From: Phialocephala subalpina
Taxonomy: Eukaryota > Ascomycota > Leotiomycetes > Helotiales > Mollisiaceae
Length of the DNA stretch: 64,000 nt
Assembly: GCA_900073065.1 (NCBI GenBank)
Contig: FJOG01000089.1
Coordinates: forward strand, 7,441 to 71,440
Direction of reading: 5' to 3'
Shown here: piece by piece, positions 1-12,780 of the stretch
How positions within the stretch are numbered: position 1 is the stretch's first letter
Layout of the letters: every line of letters begins with the position of its first letter
Translations under genes and position numbers: made by a program
Notes under the pieces: model-generated
What the model saw: only the letters and a program-made list of their open reading frames with translations
Told to the model about the DNA's origin: nothing
The model's database searches: none

Positions 1-1500
1 TTTTTTAAAAATTCGTTTAAATAAGAATAAATTTATAATATAGAAAATATAAACGTAAAATTAATAAATAATTTTAATATTTATTATAATATACTTATAT
101 ATAATTGGTTTTTCTTTTTTCTTCTTTTAAAACTCGAAACGAGTTTAATATATAAAAGAATAATTATAATGGGGTAATTTATTTTACTTCGAAAATTTTT
201 ATTTATAATAATAATTTCGAAGGTTTATATTAATCATTTGCTTTTTACTTTCTAATAAATAATAATAATTTTCTTATTATTTTATTTTATTAACTTTATT
301 AACTTTATTATATATAATGAATAATTATAAAAGCGAAATCAAATATTTACCAAAGTTTATAAATTTATTATAATTATATAAAATTAAATAATTTTCTTCT
401 AAAAAAAGTATTACTTTTTTATAATATTCGATATTTTATATATTTTTTCTCGAATTAATATTATTAAAAATATTACGAATTTTAAAAATTAAAATCAAAT
501 TAATTAATTCGAATATTAAATATAATATAATTTTTTTTAAATTATTAATATATTAGAAATTAAATTAAATATTTAATTAAATAATAAAGATATTTATATT
601 TGGAAAATATATAGAAATTTAAAATATTTTATTATTAAAACCCAAGTTTATTTAAAATAAAATATTAATTATTTCAAGTTCGAAAATATTTAATTCGAAA
701 GTAAATAATTAAAAAAAAGTTTAATAAAAGTTTAATAAGAATTTCTAAGGTTTTATTTTTCTAAGGATTATAAAAAAACGATATATAGATTTACGAATTA
801 CTATTTCGTAATAACTCGCGAAATTATATAATTACTTCGAATAAATATACTTTAAATAATATAATAATATAAATTTATTTAATAAATATTAATGGAATTA
901 TTTTTGTAATAAGAATACGATTAGATCAAACGATTAGATTTTTCGATACGTAATATAAACGCGATTCGCTTTTTCTTTTTCGTATATATTATTAAAAATA
1001 TAATTAAGAAGAAAAGAAATAAAATTAAAAAATTAAAAAATTAAAATAATATTCCTTTGGAAAAATTTAAATATCAAGGATTATATTAATTAAAAAGGGG
1101 ATAATATTATAATTTATATAATCTAATAAATTATAAATCTAATAAACTAGTAAACTTATTTATAATAAACCTTAGGATTATGGGATAACAGGACTAAGTA
1201 ATCACGTGATAAAATTTAGTTTGATAGAGTTTAAAAAGGATTAAGGACTTTATTATTTGGGATTCTAAGAGTAAAAAGGTTTTATATAAATAAATAGGAT
1301 TCCTTTAAATAAAAACTTCGTATTTCATTCAAATATAATATTTTAATAATATATTTAATAATTAAATTTAAATATTATTCTCCATTGGAATTACTTAGTT
1401 TTTATTATATATAACTACTTTATAATTAGTTTAGGCGAGCCGATCGTTATAATAACTTTATATATTTACGTGGTAAAGATTTAAAACCTCCAAACTATAA
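1..1500. repeat. AT-rich RIP-degraded repeat block
   Basis: Very AT-rich sequence dense in TAA/TTA trinucleotides, with no usable reading frame in any of the six frames. This is the usual look of a transposon destroyed by repeat-induced point mutation. About 180-450 is recognisably related to the much less mutated sequence at about 40200-40470: the word order is the same and almost all differences are C-to-T or G-to-A. The block therefore holds at least one RIP-mutated copy of that element. Confidence 0.8.
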
Positions 1501-2835
1501 AGTTTTTTCGGCATACAAAGGTTTTCGGCACGTAGGGATAGACGTTAATCGTTCTAAGACCAAAAAGTTATCCTATACTCGGCGAATTCTTAATCCGTTC
1601 CCAGGTCTCATGCAAATATACAAATATCTTACTCGGTCCTTCTCTCTCATCTTCATCCTCATTGCTTCCGGTGCCTCTTCTTTCTCTCAATATAAAACGC
1701 AGCATTTCGTCTTGCTCAATATTCTTTGATTCATGACAGCATTATCTTCTACCGCACATGTTCTGCGCAATGTTTACGTCCGTACGCTCGTCGTTTCCTT
1801 GCCTCGCGATCCTTAGCCAATGATTTCAAGCCGTGCCTTGACTGTTTATATTCATCCGTTTTGTTTGCTTCCGTATATCCGAGCCTCAATGATGTCTGCC
1901 TTGGTGGTAAATCTATTCTGGTGCTACTATATGTTATGGGTCACCTGGCTTTTGTTTCCCACCCAGTTTTACCTGAAACCGCGACAGTATTGGGCAAAAG
2001 AAAGACTTTCCTCCTGCCAAGGCGGCTCTCACTATCTATTATATTTTCCTATCTCTGTATTTCGTACCTTTTGATGGATTGTATGTCAAAAAGCTATACC
2101 GTCTGCAATATTCCTGCATAATCTCGTCAAGTTACGGATTTCCGGTCGGTTCGTCGGACCCATATCGCCGCCATGTATTTTTGGAGACATATAAAGTTGT
2201 TGACATCGTTAGTCATTGATCTATATATTATGGCGATACTCGAAACGCGCATTTGAGCATCGTCATTCGCTTCTAGAGTATATATAATCTCGTTGTGCGT
2301 CGGAAATTTTCTTGCATACGGACCCAACGATGGGTTCGTCCGATCCCGTCTGCTGCAGGTGCAAGTCTCTTGACCTGTGGTGTGGATCTCGAACAATGAG
2401 GCGCAAATCGAGGTACGCAATGCGGTGCCCATATACTTCCACCATTTGATTTTCCATATTCAAAATTCCCAAGTTTGGACTGAATAGGCTGGCACCGGAT
2501 CCCTTCGGTGCCGCGGAGCAAGACTTCAGTTTGGCTAAATGGCCCCTATCAGCCCATCATCAATTCCTCTATGGGTGTAGATTAAACACTTGTTGGCCGG
2601 TTTGGTGACATTCCAAACAGAAGTCACACTTTCGGCGGGGGACGGCATGTCAACTATGTCATGTTGATCCTTACAATCCGCATCGTGTTCGATCCCGTGT
2701 ACCGACTTACGCAGAGTTTGGTCCTGTCAGCCAAGTGGCCAAACATGCGTCGGCTTCACCATGTGCAGTTTGGAAGTGTTGAGATGAGATGAAATAAAAT
2801 TCATGAGATGGGAACTTGGATCTTATCAATTGTGC
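1501..2835. other. Intergenic, no supported gene
   Basis: Base composition returns to normal here. Short overlapping ORFs occur on both strands (for example 1726-2121 plus, 2263-2472 minus), but none has a recognisable motif, a signal peptide or a convincing intron-exon structure. Nothing is annotated with confidence. Confidence 0.5.
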
Positions 2836-2844
2836 TATATAAAG
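2836..2844 (+). promoter_or_regulatory. TATA box of the CBM1 gene
   Basis: TATATAAAG lies about 100 bp upstream of the ATG at 2937, a normal distance for an ascomycete core promoter. Confidence 0.5.
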
Positions 2845-2936
2845 GGCCAGCAGTCCTCTTCTCGAAATACTTATCTCACTTCACGCATCATACGTTACCT
2901 AGGCACCTTGTCACCCACGAAAGCAGTCTCGCCAAG

Positions 2937-3562
2937 ATGCTTTTCTCCAAGCTTGCCATTGCCGCTGTCCTGGCCCTTGCGAACTTGGCAGCCTCTCAGG
3001 TCATAGTGACGGTAACCAATACAATCACGGTGGTCACTGTGTAAGTGTCGATTCCTCAAAGATTAATTCCCATTTCGTCTTTCTCCAAGACATGTAGGCA
3101 TATGTGCTCTTGACACATACGAAAAAAAATAAACTAACTCCGAGTCTCGATGAACAGGACCGTGACACCCCTCTCAACCTCGACAAAAACCACATTCGTC
3201 ACTATTTCTGCTCCACCTCCTACAAGTACGTTCTACACCGAGCCTCAACAGGCGCCAATTCATCGACTTACCCTCTGCAGCTGAACAAACCATTACATCA
3301 ACAAGCGTCGTCGTCGTCACGGTAGCGCCTACTACTGCGCCTGTCACAACCTGCCCGATTCCATTGTATGGACAGTGCGGTGGTCAAGGCTGGGCTGGAT
3401 GCACCTCTTGTACCGCTGGAGCGGCCTGCGTCAGCTCCAATCGTATGCATCACCTTCTTTGCTCCCTGGAGACGATGCTAACATCGCGCGGAATGGTACT
3501 ACCAGTGCCAAGGCAACACTCCAAAAGTCATCACGATCACTTCCACAATCTATCGAGGATAA
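2937..3562 (+). pseudogene. Secreted CBM1 (cellulose-binding) protein, last intron damaged
   Basis: A small secreted protein. Exon 1 (2937-3040) encodes a signal peptide (MLFSKLAIAAVLALANLAAS) and the start of a Val/Thr-rich stretch. Introns at 3041-3157 and 3226-3280 have clean GT-AG ends and keep the frame. Exon 3 (3281-3442) carries the N-terminal half of a fungal type 1 cellulose-binding module (YGQCGGQGWAGC, then CTAGAAC). The second half (EWYYQCQ) lies at 3491-3511 and its frame runs to the TAA at 3560-3562. The joining intron has a good donor (GTATGC at 3443) and a branch-like CTAAC, but no AG at the position needed (about 3488). The nearest AGs give the wrong frame. Total would be about 135 residues. 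No catalytic domain is present, so it may be a free CBM or a cell-wall-associated small protein. It is either a splice-site mutant, a non-canonical intron or a sequencing error. Confidence 0.6.
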
Positions 3563-4286
3563 GACTATAATCTTAATGTCACTGTGCCGAAATTGTTCTG
3601 TTCGGCACGTCAAAACACTATACTTCTTTGATTGAAAACAAACTTTGGGGAGCGTGATGAATGGGGGAGAAGGGAAGCCTAGGAGGAATTTGATCTCGGG
3701 ACGATATACATTTATATTTTCCCTTCGTATAGAATCGAATACGAGTTCAATTCATTCGCTGACTTTCTGCACTACTAATTCTGAAACGCATCAAGTTTCG
3801 GCCAAGTCGGTCTCGAAAGTTGTTCCTGCATCCAATTCCGAATTTGAGTTTCCCGGGTTCACCGGCCTTTTTGAATATCGGAATTTACCCAAAATATCCA
3901 GGATACTCCCTGCTTTTCCCCTTGCATTCGCATGCACTTGCCAGTAGTTCTGGCGAAGCGAATTGAGGCGACTCGCTTGCATCACCCTTAGCTTGTGTCG
4001 TCGCAACTTTATCTGATGAAACTGGTGTCATGATGGAGTATGTTGGAGCATTAATGCTGATCTTTCTCTTTCACGGACATTTGTTTTCAATTAGAGTTCC
4101 CCCCAAAGATGAAGTTGGGACGATTCGCAAGTGCGCCAAGGTCTTGGCCTCGGAAAGGATACGGGTGGCAAGTGATCGGTACTTATATGTGATGCCTGCT
4201 TCATACCTCACTTTAATCTGCAGTCACTATCATTTTCACGAGAAATTCCACATTCGTTCTTTTCTAATAACAAGTCATTCTTTACA
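3563..4286. other. Intergenic spacer
   Basis: The spacer between the CBM1 gene and the GH131 gene. Short ORFs here show no motif, and no repeat or RNA gene was seen. It should hold the GH131 promoter. Confidence 0.5.
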
Positions 4287-5331
4287 ATGGGTTTGATATC
4301 CGCTTTCACTTCTCTGGCGATGGCCTCAGCAGCTATTGCTCAGAATTGTCCAATTCAATTCGATGGGCGAGTCCCTGCTGGTAGCACAGCTGCTTCTTTC
4401 GATGCAACAACCAGCCCATTTGGCACGAAATTTATCTTTGGACAAAGTGCGTCCTCTCCACAATTATCTTGCTTGCATAAACTAACATCTCCCAGACCTC
4501 ACAATGAGCAAAGTCGTCCAACTCCCCGCCATCGCTGGCTCATTATTCGACACGAACGGCGCCCTCCCAGTCGAAGTAACCCTCTCCGACCAGTCCATCT
4601 TCGCCCCTTCCGCCACGAACATCCAAACTGGGTTCCGCCGCGCTGAGCTCCTACCTGCATCCAACAATGGTACCGATCCTTCAACGCTCGGTCTCAAAAC
4701 TCTCCATTTCTCGATCATGAAAGATACGGCGAGGCCATTTAACACAAGCCATGAGTATCAACTTGTGTTTTTGGAAGATGCGACGTTCTCAACGAATCAA
4801 TTTGTGCTGAAGACGGGCACGATATCAGGTCAACCGGTGAGTAAATTCCTGGAGATGCGGTAAAGAGGTATACTGATGCGGGGTAAACAGGCAGGTCAAG
4901 ATCCCAACCTCCTAGTCCTCCAAGGAAACGTCAACGCAAAAGTGGTCCAAAATCTATTCAACACAAGCTTCACAGCCGACACATGGCATAATTTCGGCAT
5001 TGTTCTAGACTTTAACTCCAACACCACACAAGTCCTCTACTCCACCAACGCTACACCTCTTGCGAACGTCACCTCCGCAGTCGCAAACGACATAAGCGGT
5101 CAAGGACAATTCCATTTCGGCGCTTTGAAGAAGCCTACAGGAGATAATTTGACGGATGTCACGAAGCAAGGATTTCAGGAGAGTGGTATTAATGAGGGTG
5201 TGATTTATGGGGGAATCTTTGAGGAAGATAGTTCTGGAGGATGCATCAGTCTCAGTGCTTGTGCGGCGAGTGCTGCAAATGCCACTACTGCTACAAACAC
5301 GACTGTGAGCTCTACGGGACGGCGTCATTGA
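4287..5331 (+). CDS. Secreted glycoside hydrolase family 131 glucanase
   Basis: Model join(4287..4446,4496..4836,4891..5331), 313 residues; both introns (49 and 54 bp) are GT-AG and phases agree. Residues 1-19 form a signal peptide (MGLISAFTSLAMASAAIAQ), followed by the family-like start NCPIQFDGRVPAGS. Further features that I associate with GH131 are FGTKFIFGQ, NIQTGFRRAELLPASN, SHEYQLVFLED and TNQFVLKTGTI, then a Trp-His-Asn stretch (TWHNFGIVLDFNSNTTQVLYS). Characterised family members are fungal beta-1,3/1,4/1,6-glucanases that act outside the cell on plant or fungal beta-glucans. The C-terminus is Ser/Thr/Ala-rich and ends shortly after the domain, with no CBM1. The length is about that of a single-domain GH131. 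It sits between two other secreted carbohydrate-related genes. Confidence 0.85.
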
Positions 5332-5439
5332 TTTTTGAGTCACGTCCATGAGGCTTTGAGAGTAGCTTGATGAACCATCACTATTTGATCCCACATTCTC
5401 ACAGCTCTGTAGATCAAATCAACTGTACAGTAATGTACA

Positions 5440-7925
5440 TCATCTCAACCCTTCGTCCCTCTTCACGGCCAAAAATGTCAAGCTCCAAAGTTGGACGATA
5501 TCACTCTCAGTCGCTTGCAAAGCCCCCAAATCAATGTAGCTAAACTTCCCATCCGCATAAGTCCAGCTCCAAACCTCCGTGCTCAAATGCTGCTCATTCG
5601 CTTCAATGCTATCCCAGAGCACATTATACGCATCCTTCACATTCACCTCAACCTCTGTCCCACAGAAGTCCGGTACTTCACTGGAGTTGCATCGTCCTAG
5701 CTGAAGCTCTAGTGCTTTGGCCATCATAGCAAGCTGCCAGCTCCAAACCACGGTCCCATGATAGTCTCCCGTTGTCCAATTCGCTGCATAGACCGGATCT
5801 CCTCCATAAGCTGGGTTCGCGACAAGCACGCCGACATCGGTCATCAGTCCAGCGGGGAAGCGGAGACGGATAGAGTTCGCGGTGCTGTTTAGGAAGGAGG
5901 TGAGTTGGATTTGGTTGGTGGTGTTGAGGAGGAAGTGGCGGAAGCAGGTATCGGTGTTCATGACCGCGACCTGAGAGAGGTTATTGTTCCCATCCAAAGC
6001 TAGGGCATGGAATGTGACGTTCGAATCAAGCGTTGAAGCCTGAGAGTCAAGGCCTGAGATGTTGGAGCTTGTGGTGTAGTTCTCGAGCAACGCTTGAGCG
6101 GAATCAAGGCCAACGGAGACCTCGAAGAATGTGAGCGAGGAGTCTTCCCAGATTTGAGCATACTGGTCTACGAGTGTAGCGTTGAAGTCCAGAATGCTAG
6201 CCTGAGATAAGGATGCGATAGATCGCAGTGCAGCAGGTACGAGAGCAGTGTTTACATCGAATGGGATGCGTCCTCCTCCAATGCCATACGTGCTGTCTCG
6301 CCATTCTCCCACGATTTGCCCATCTTTGAGGTGCATCAGGTTGTCTTTTGTTTGGTTACCTGATGCAGCGAATGGTGCTGCGAGGGTGACGATCTTGTTT
6401 GCGTTTATCTTTGCGAGGTCAAGGTATGTCATGTTTGCGTTCTCTAGGAGGACTGTTGCTGTTGTCCCAAGGAAACCCGAAGTGCGGGATGAACCATTTG
6501 GGTTTTGTAAGAAGTATCTGTCCATGAGAACTGGAAGATAGTAATCGGAGTCGATCTATATCAATGAGTCTGTGTTCGTTGAGCAAGAAGGATTTTCAAA
6601 CCATTTTGTAGTCACATAATGGATCTGTACTGGTGATGTTGTTCTGCAGGTTTGTCCAAGTCGCATAATCACTGTCTGTATCAGCCCACCTAGAAATTAA
6701 AGTTCATTCAATATTCAGATTGCTCACCCAATTGTCTCCTCGTGGCATACTGAGCCATCAGTACTGTTGATCCTCTCCAACACCCCCGCAATTACTGCCT
6801 CGATTGCCCCTCCATCCCCTTGGCTCAGCACCGGCTCAAGGAGCAGAGCTGCAATCATTGAATCTCTACCAAAGTACGTCAAGAAGCGCCAAGCACCTGC
6901 TGTGAGCTTGGTTGTGTAGGACAGAAATGATAGAGAACTGGTCTGCGTGGGAGATTGAGTGATCAAGTCAGCTGATGCGGAGCTCAACACTTCTTTCGAA
7001 CTCAACTGAGTCAGCTGTGGGTAGTTGAAAGAGGCGCTGAAGGTGTATGTTCCTGCTTCAAACGTGACTGTGCTGTTGTTGAGCTGTATAGATGCATTGC
7101 TACCGGTGAAAGAGACCGTTGTCGTTGTAATATTATCTAGCCATTGTCGGCTGATCTCCACTCCATTTGCGATGTTTGTGTACTTGACAGCATCCTGAAT
7201 ATCAGGGCGTAGAAGACTTGGACCCTCGGTGAAGTCTCGAATAGTTCGGATGCTGCCAAGAATAGCTATTGAAATGGTAGCTGAGCTGTTGAACTCAATT
7301 TCCGTCGTGATTCCAACACTTGCGTTGCCGCCCTTGCTGCCATCATAAATCGGACCAAGCGGAGTTCCTTGAGTGGAGTTTCGAAGATCGATCCCCAGAG
7401 TCCCATTCACAGCATTCTCGGGCTCGAAGTAGATGACAATGCCGCTATTTCCAGCTGGCCATGCGACAATGATCCTCGGACCAATGACAGTCAAGTCGCT
7501 GTCGGACAAAGGTGAAGTGATCACCACTTGCGAAGCTGCATGGCAATCCGAGTAAAAATAGTTCTCGTATGGTGGCGAACTCAAATGCAATGTGTTTGCT
7601 TCTGTGGGACATTCTGATGCGTTGCTGCTGCCTGATGGAGGATACACAAGGTGGCTATCGGTGCACGAATACATGCTCGGAAGGTAGCAGTCTTCCCCGC
7701 ATCGCAGAGTTGTTTCGCCTGAGAGTACTGGGCAGAGAAAGTCGGAGTCGTAGCATGTATACTGAGAGATTTCAGTACGCAATCCAAGAGAATGAGGATA
7801 TTTCAAACCTTGGAGGGGTAATAGTATGCTTCCCCGCATTCCTTCAAACTTTCGTTCTGTGCTTGGCCGAGACTGAGGCCCGGGAGGAGCAACACCAATT
7901 TCCAGAACTTCATATTGGAGGCCAT
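5440..7925 (-). CDS. Secreted six-hairpin glycosidase-like protein
   Basis: Model complement(join(5440..6555,6602..6689,6728..7761,7809..7925)), 784 residues; all phases agree. The start at 7925 gives a hydrophobic leader (MKFWKLVLLLPGLSLGQAQ from residue 5) typical of a secretion signal. The N-terminal half has paired cysteines and is beta-rich (CYDSDFLCPV, CGEDCYLPSMYSC). The C-terminal half has helical (alpha/alpha)6-toroid motifs seen in GH63/GH15/debranching-like families: TYFGRDSMIAALLLEP, CHEETIGWADTDSDY and CDYKMIDSDYYLPVLMDRYF. The many N-glycosylation sequons fit an extracellular enzyme. The substrate cannot be told from sequence; an alpha-glucan or other glucoside is possible. Two of the three introns use the weak donor GTTTGA. 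The gene is tail-to-tail with the GH131 gene, about 108 bp apart. Confidence 0.7.
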
Positions 7926-8339
7926 TGTTAGAAGGACTACCACAAAACAGCAATACGCAAAAATGGGGAGTATGCATCTTAATAATAGCTTCAAATATCG
8001 GCTGCTGCATTGCTGCGGGTCCGACGTCATTGTAGACGGGAAGGTCGACAGTTCTTGATGGCTTTCCCCCATTGCCAAGCCGAACCGTCACTTTCCATCT
8101 CTAACCTGCTGTTCTGGTGGTGACTGTGAGGGGTTTGTGGAGAATGCGGGGTAGGAATCTTGGAAGAGTCGTACGGGTCCTGTTTCTGGAAGCTGCAGCC
8201 GAAGCCACCTTGATCTCGAAGCGAACACGTGAGTCGCAAGGCGCCGCGCCTCTGCTCTCATCTCAAGATGTTAGACATCTAAGCCTGGGCTTCGAGAACG
8301 CATGTTACTTGCGTCCATCCCGAACTCCACCAGCTAAGC

Positions 8340-9069
8340 TCACATCAACGTGGATTACGAACCACTGGATATCGATCGCAATGAGATCCGACTCCTCCGG
8401 CTCCTGCCTGGCGATAAGGATACCACCGTTCGCGGCAGTCTTGAGCATGCTTCTCTCGTCAATCCTCCCCTGTTCAATGCTTTATCATATTGCTGGGGTG
8501 ATACCTCAATCACGAGCGAAGTCATCCTTAACAACATTCCAGTACAAGTCACCGCAAATTTGGAGTCAGCATTGCGTCACCTGAGAGGCAAAGGCCTGAG
8601 TACTGTGGTAGCATAGGGCAACGGGACAATCTTTCAGCAACGACAAGTGTATTGCAGCTAGAACCATCCGCTCTAAGAACATGAATATATCAAGGCTATT
8701 GAAGACTCAGAAGTACATGTGCTAATTTGTGAATCGAATCCCGACGCTGAAGCTGGGTCTGCTACGGGAATAGGAAGTGCTAGCATACCCTCCCATCTTG
8801 ATACCGCTTTGATGGTTCTGATAGACTGCAACTTCAGCCCTGGTCCCCAGATCGCAGCCAACACTCGTCTGAGAGGTGAAGACAACGTCTTTCTTTGGGA
8901 TCAACTCAGTGGTACTCTTTTGGAGTACAATTTGAGCGTTCTTCGGAGCGTCGTCCGACATTTTGAGAGCGATACTGGTGGCCCGACAGTCAGTCAGGTC
9001 GTTAGTCATGTAGGAATTGCGATTACGCACGGTTCTCTTTGTCGATGTTGGTCAAGTATAGTAATCTAG
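8340..9069 (+). pseudogene. HET-domain protein relic
   Basis: An open stretch from about 8350 to 8616 reads DIDRNEIRLLRLLPG, then FNALSYCWGD and LESALRHLRGKG. This is the start of a heterokaryon-incompatibility (HET) domain: the ALSYxWG motif, then the helix before the usual WIDAICINQ motif. The frame stops at 8614-8616 just where WIDAICINQ should come. A weak continuation of that motif is visible in other frames (QRDN near 8630), followed by further stops. A second open stretch at 8719-9069 may be a downstream part but has no clear HET motif. The whole is a truncated, frameshifted relic of an allorecognition or cell-death gene, lying next to an intact NLR. Confidence 0.6.
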
Positions 9070-9531
9070 TCCTAGTTCGATATGATTGAAGACGAGGCGA
9101 GGTGAATGCAGCTTTATACGCTGAATGGGAAATGATGTTGGCAAGGAGGCAGGCAACGGTGGCTTTGTAGAAAAGCGAGGAAGAGCGGCACAGAAGATAT
9201 TAACGGACGATCGGTGCTTAAGTATAGAAATCGGGCGCGATTCTGGTTCGAACATATGTGTTTCATTTTGAAATGTGCGTGCGTCGATTGGCACCACATC
9301 AGCTCTATCTGCTGATAAGAACGGCAGAAGCTGCAAGCCTGTTTTGCAACTGCATTGTGCGTGACAGAAGCCTGTAACGAGAGTATGGCAGTAACATTCA
9401 GCCCTCGCCGAACGGGTTGCAGTGGTCTTGGAGGTCGGCGGCGACGGATTCAGGGTAGTCGCGGTAGTCGGTGGAGTTGTCAAGGTCCGGGATGGTATTA
9501 AGGTCGACTCTGGAACTAAGTTAATATAATA
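9070..9531 (-). other. Possible relic, Thr/Pro-rich with cysteines
   Basis: On the minus strand, 9483-9052 is open and begins with a Thr/Pro-rich run (TTPPTTATTLNPSPPTSKTT) followed by a cysteine-rich stretch (CYCHTLVTGFCHAQCSCKTG). That looks like part of a secreted or wall protein, but there is no signal peptide and no good start. It may be a gene fragment or chance. Function unknown. Confidence 0.2.
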
Positions 9532-12500
9532 TCAAGTATCGCCTTGCTTGCCTCTAAAATGCTTGATAGCAGATCTGGAAAACTCCTCACTCCAGCTTCC
9601 TCGATGTCTCTTCCTTGAGTTGGACTTGTTTAGTTCACGTTCGATCATTCGCAATAATGGCTCGCCAACATTCTCCGGGAAACCTTCAGATATCGCCACG
9701 GACAATTGTCCCAAGTCTTCCTCTTTACCATTACAATGGAAAATAATCCTCTCTGTCACCGCTGAGACGAACTTGGCTCTTTCTGGATCAGCTGCCAGTC
9801 TTGCTAGTAGAGTCGCTAGTTCGATACAATACGTAGCCAGTACCGATTCATCCGGACGCGGTCTTGCCAGATTTCCGAACGCCTCTTCGCTCTCGCTGTC
9901 TACGGTTATCTCAATTGGAGCACCCAGGCTTGCGCCTGCTCTCAAGAATGCGTCCAAAGTCCTAAGATAGCCGTCAAAGCATTCGGTGCCGAGAAACCTC
10001 GACAACGATATATCCAGAAAGTGTGAGAAGGCGGTACGTGCTCCTCGCCGGTCAAGTAAAGGCTGGTTGGGATTGGCACCGTGAGCCAGCAGGAGATCAA
10101 AGAGGCCATTATTCAGAGAGTCGTTGAACCGCAGAGCAGGAAACATGCAAGGGCCCGACAGCATGTTGAAGACAGACAAGACACCTCGAGCGAAGATGAC
10201 CCATGGTGAAACAGCGTCAGACAAATTCGGCGTTCTTGGTTTCACATTAGGATCGTCTCCACGCTGAAGGATGAGATCGAGAATTCCGGATACTGGAGCC
10301 GGGCTCTCGCCAGTACCAATCGACATAGGTATGAGTGCAGCAAACAATGGTGACTCGTCGAATATATCGAAGAAGTCGTGCTTCTCACGACATCTTCTGG
10401 CGATATAGGCGGTCAAGTTGTGCCTTAGCAGCTCCTCACGAAACGGTAGTCTCGGGTCACATTCTTGAGGGTGAAATTCTCTAATTGCAATGTGACCAAT
10501 GCGCACCATGTTGTCGACAGCTTTTTCATACTCGTCTAACAATGCATCTGTCTGATGATGAGAGGCTGAAGCTGAATCTTCCGACTTGAGAGCTTCTGAG
10601 GTATACATCAAAGCCAAGTTCAGATGCGAAATGAATGGACCGCTATTCTGTCCCGGGCCTAGTCTCACAATTCCTGCGACCAATGAGTGGTCGTGACTAG
10701 TAGTTTTTAGGAAGCCGAGATATGCAGTGGCGATGGAGGTGAAGCCATTGCATTTTGCTGGAAGCTTACTACGGAGGTACTCCCCCATATCTCTCGTCAG
10801 GATGAAGTCTTTCACTGTTCTGTGAAGAAATTCGACCCGCTGATTGACGAGTTTGAGTAGACCCTTGGTCATATTGTTGATGTTGCGAATGGTGTGCTCT
10901 CTCTGCTCCGATATGCGTTCGGGTGTTCCCACCTCTATCGGACATCGAAAGGCATAATAGTCCTCCTCGAACTCTTTCTCCACATGCCAATATAGGTCCA
11001 TATGCAAAGGTTCCCAGGCGTGAGCGGTGGCTTGCAAAAATCCAGCCATCTTGGGGTGGTCCTTCGGGTCTACCTTTTCCAGCATATGCTTGAACAGTTG
11101 CTCTAGGTCACTAGGCAGGTCGTTAACGCGTTTATGTAGATCTGCGATGGTGCTGCCATTGGTTAGGTCTTCTCTCAACGATTTCGTCACGAAGAAAGCC
11201 CAAAGGAACACTCCATCGGCTTGTGCAGCGATTCGATCCACGAGCTTTCCTTTCTGAGCGTCTGCCTCCTCGGAAGCATCCGCATTCCATTTGGAGTGAG
11301 TCTGGAGTTGATCACTCACAAACCCTCGAATATCGTTTCGAGTCAGCTCGTGAATGTCCAATCTCTTGCTGCTGTCGGCCCCAAAGCTATTTTCGAACAC
11401 AGCCCAGGGACGACTGGAGAGACACATCTTGATATGAGGAGATCTAGCCATGTCACATAAGACATTGCAAAGCTCTGTATGGTCGCTGTCAAACTCGTCG
11501 AGTCCATCTATGAAGAGGCACACCTTCAGTGGAATATCTTTGGCTGATGCGAGCGCTCGGAGTGCAGCTGCAAGCTCAGTTACAGACCAGGGTTCGGCTG
11601 CGGTTTGCCACTGTCCGGCCTTAGCGGCCGCCCAGCGATTGGGACTGGTGAGTGGGACGATTGAGGGATGATTGTGGAGGACATCGAAGAGCAAGGACCG
11701 AAGCAACCCTTGCCACGACCGTTGAATTGGCGTTCCAGCAATCCAGAAGAAATGTGCTGCAACAGCAAGCGTACTGGCGGACCCGGCCCAGCTAGTTAAC
11801 AACTCCTTTGTCTGAAAATGGCTTGCTATGAACTTCATAAAGGTAGATTTCCCTGAGCCTGGTTTGCCCGAGATCCAGAAGATGCCACTACCGGAGCGAA
11901 GCCAGTGAGAGAGGCGTGAATCGAAGGCCCATTGGAAGGTGTCCTTGTGAGCTTGCGGGACTGAGCCGTGGCGAACTGGCCGGCTGTCATAGTTCAAGCT
12001 GGCGACAATTTTATCCGCGATGATGTTGCTCTCTGCCTCAGTAAGACTGGCCAATCGAGTCTCGAGTAGTTCAATTTCGGTCTCGGTGAAGACTGAAGGC
12101 TTCGTATCTGAATCACTCGCACCTATTTGGATTTCTTGATGCAGATCCTCCAAGAGCTGAGACATGGAATCTATTCGAGACTCCTGCTCCGGTCTGGCAT
12201 ATCGTCTACCATCTTTCAGTGATTCCATCGTCTTGGAAAGTTCAGATATTCGAGAACTAACACCAGGCGTCAGTATCTCCCAAAGCTACTGAATAGCAGT
12301 GACTTCAAAGAGTAATGTTGCATACCTAACGATGCAGCGAATATGCACAGCCACAGCTCTGGAAAGCTTCTCTCGTTTCGCCTCATCGACTCTGCCTCCA
12401 AGCAACGAAGCAAACCACGACTTTACGTCTACCGAGAGCTGGGAGTCCCCGCTCCCTGGGAAGTCCCTCTGTATTTTCGCGAAATCATCAAGCAGCTTCC

Positions 12501-12780
12501 CGGAATCTTCGATGCAAGACAATGCAAGCTCTTGCAGTGCTATCACATCGCTTGATGGTTGTGATGCGCTAGCGGAAACTTGTTGGTTCGCTGAAATATA
12601 CACGGTGGAGAGCTTTAGTCTCAGTGTTCTGAGCCTTTCAAGGATGAAGCTCAAATACTCCTCTCTCTGATTGATCAACGTTTCGCCTTGGGATTGTTTG
12701 GAGGTCGGAAGCAACTCAGTTCTGAACTCCACCACAGCGAGGATGCTGCCTGCGACACTTAGCGCCGAGGGGGTATCCAT
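9532..12780 (-). CDS. NACHT-domain NLR (STAND NTPase) with ankyrin-like C-terminus
   Basis: Model complement(join(9532..12256,12326..12780)), 1,059 residues, one 69 bp intron with matching phase. Residues 1 to about 150 are a helical N-terminal domain of the kind found in fungal NLRs (MDTPSALSVAGSILAVVEFR). The NACHT NTPase follows: P-loop GKPGSGKST at about residues 282-290 and Walker B LFIDGLDEFD at about 399-408. It continues with the SSRPW sensor-like segment and a winged-helix-like region. The C-terminal third has degenerate ankyrin-type units (LLLAHGANPNQP, AFLRAGASLG) rather than clean repeats. Fungal NLRs of this type sense non-self or stress and trigger incompatibility or cell death; that role is inferred from the family. 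Unlike the NLR at 35.9 kb, the frame is fully open. It lies next to a HET relic. Confidence 0.85.

Noticed and set aside
1726..2121. 131-codon plus-strand ORF
   Set aside because: No motif, no signal peptide consistent with its start, overlapped by another open frame; composition does not look protein-like.
5005..5394. Minus-strand ORF across the end of the GH131 gene
   Set aside because: Antisense shadow of the GH131 third exon.
7569..7931. Plus-strand ORF opposite the six-hairpin gene
   Set aside because: Antisense shadow; the minus-strand model has consistent introns, a signal peptide and family motifs.
2937..8000. A co-regulated secondary-metabolite or CAZyme gene cluster
   Set aside because: No backbone synthase or pathway regulator is adjacent; the genes are secreted enzymes that happen to lie together, and clustering beyond proximity cannot be shown.
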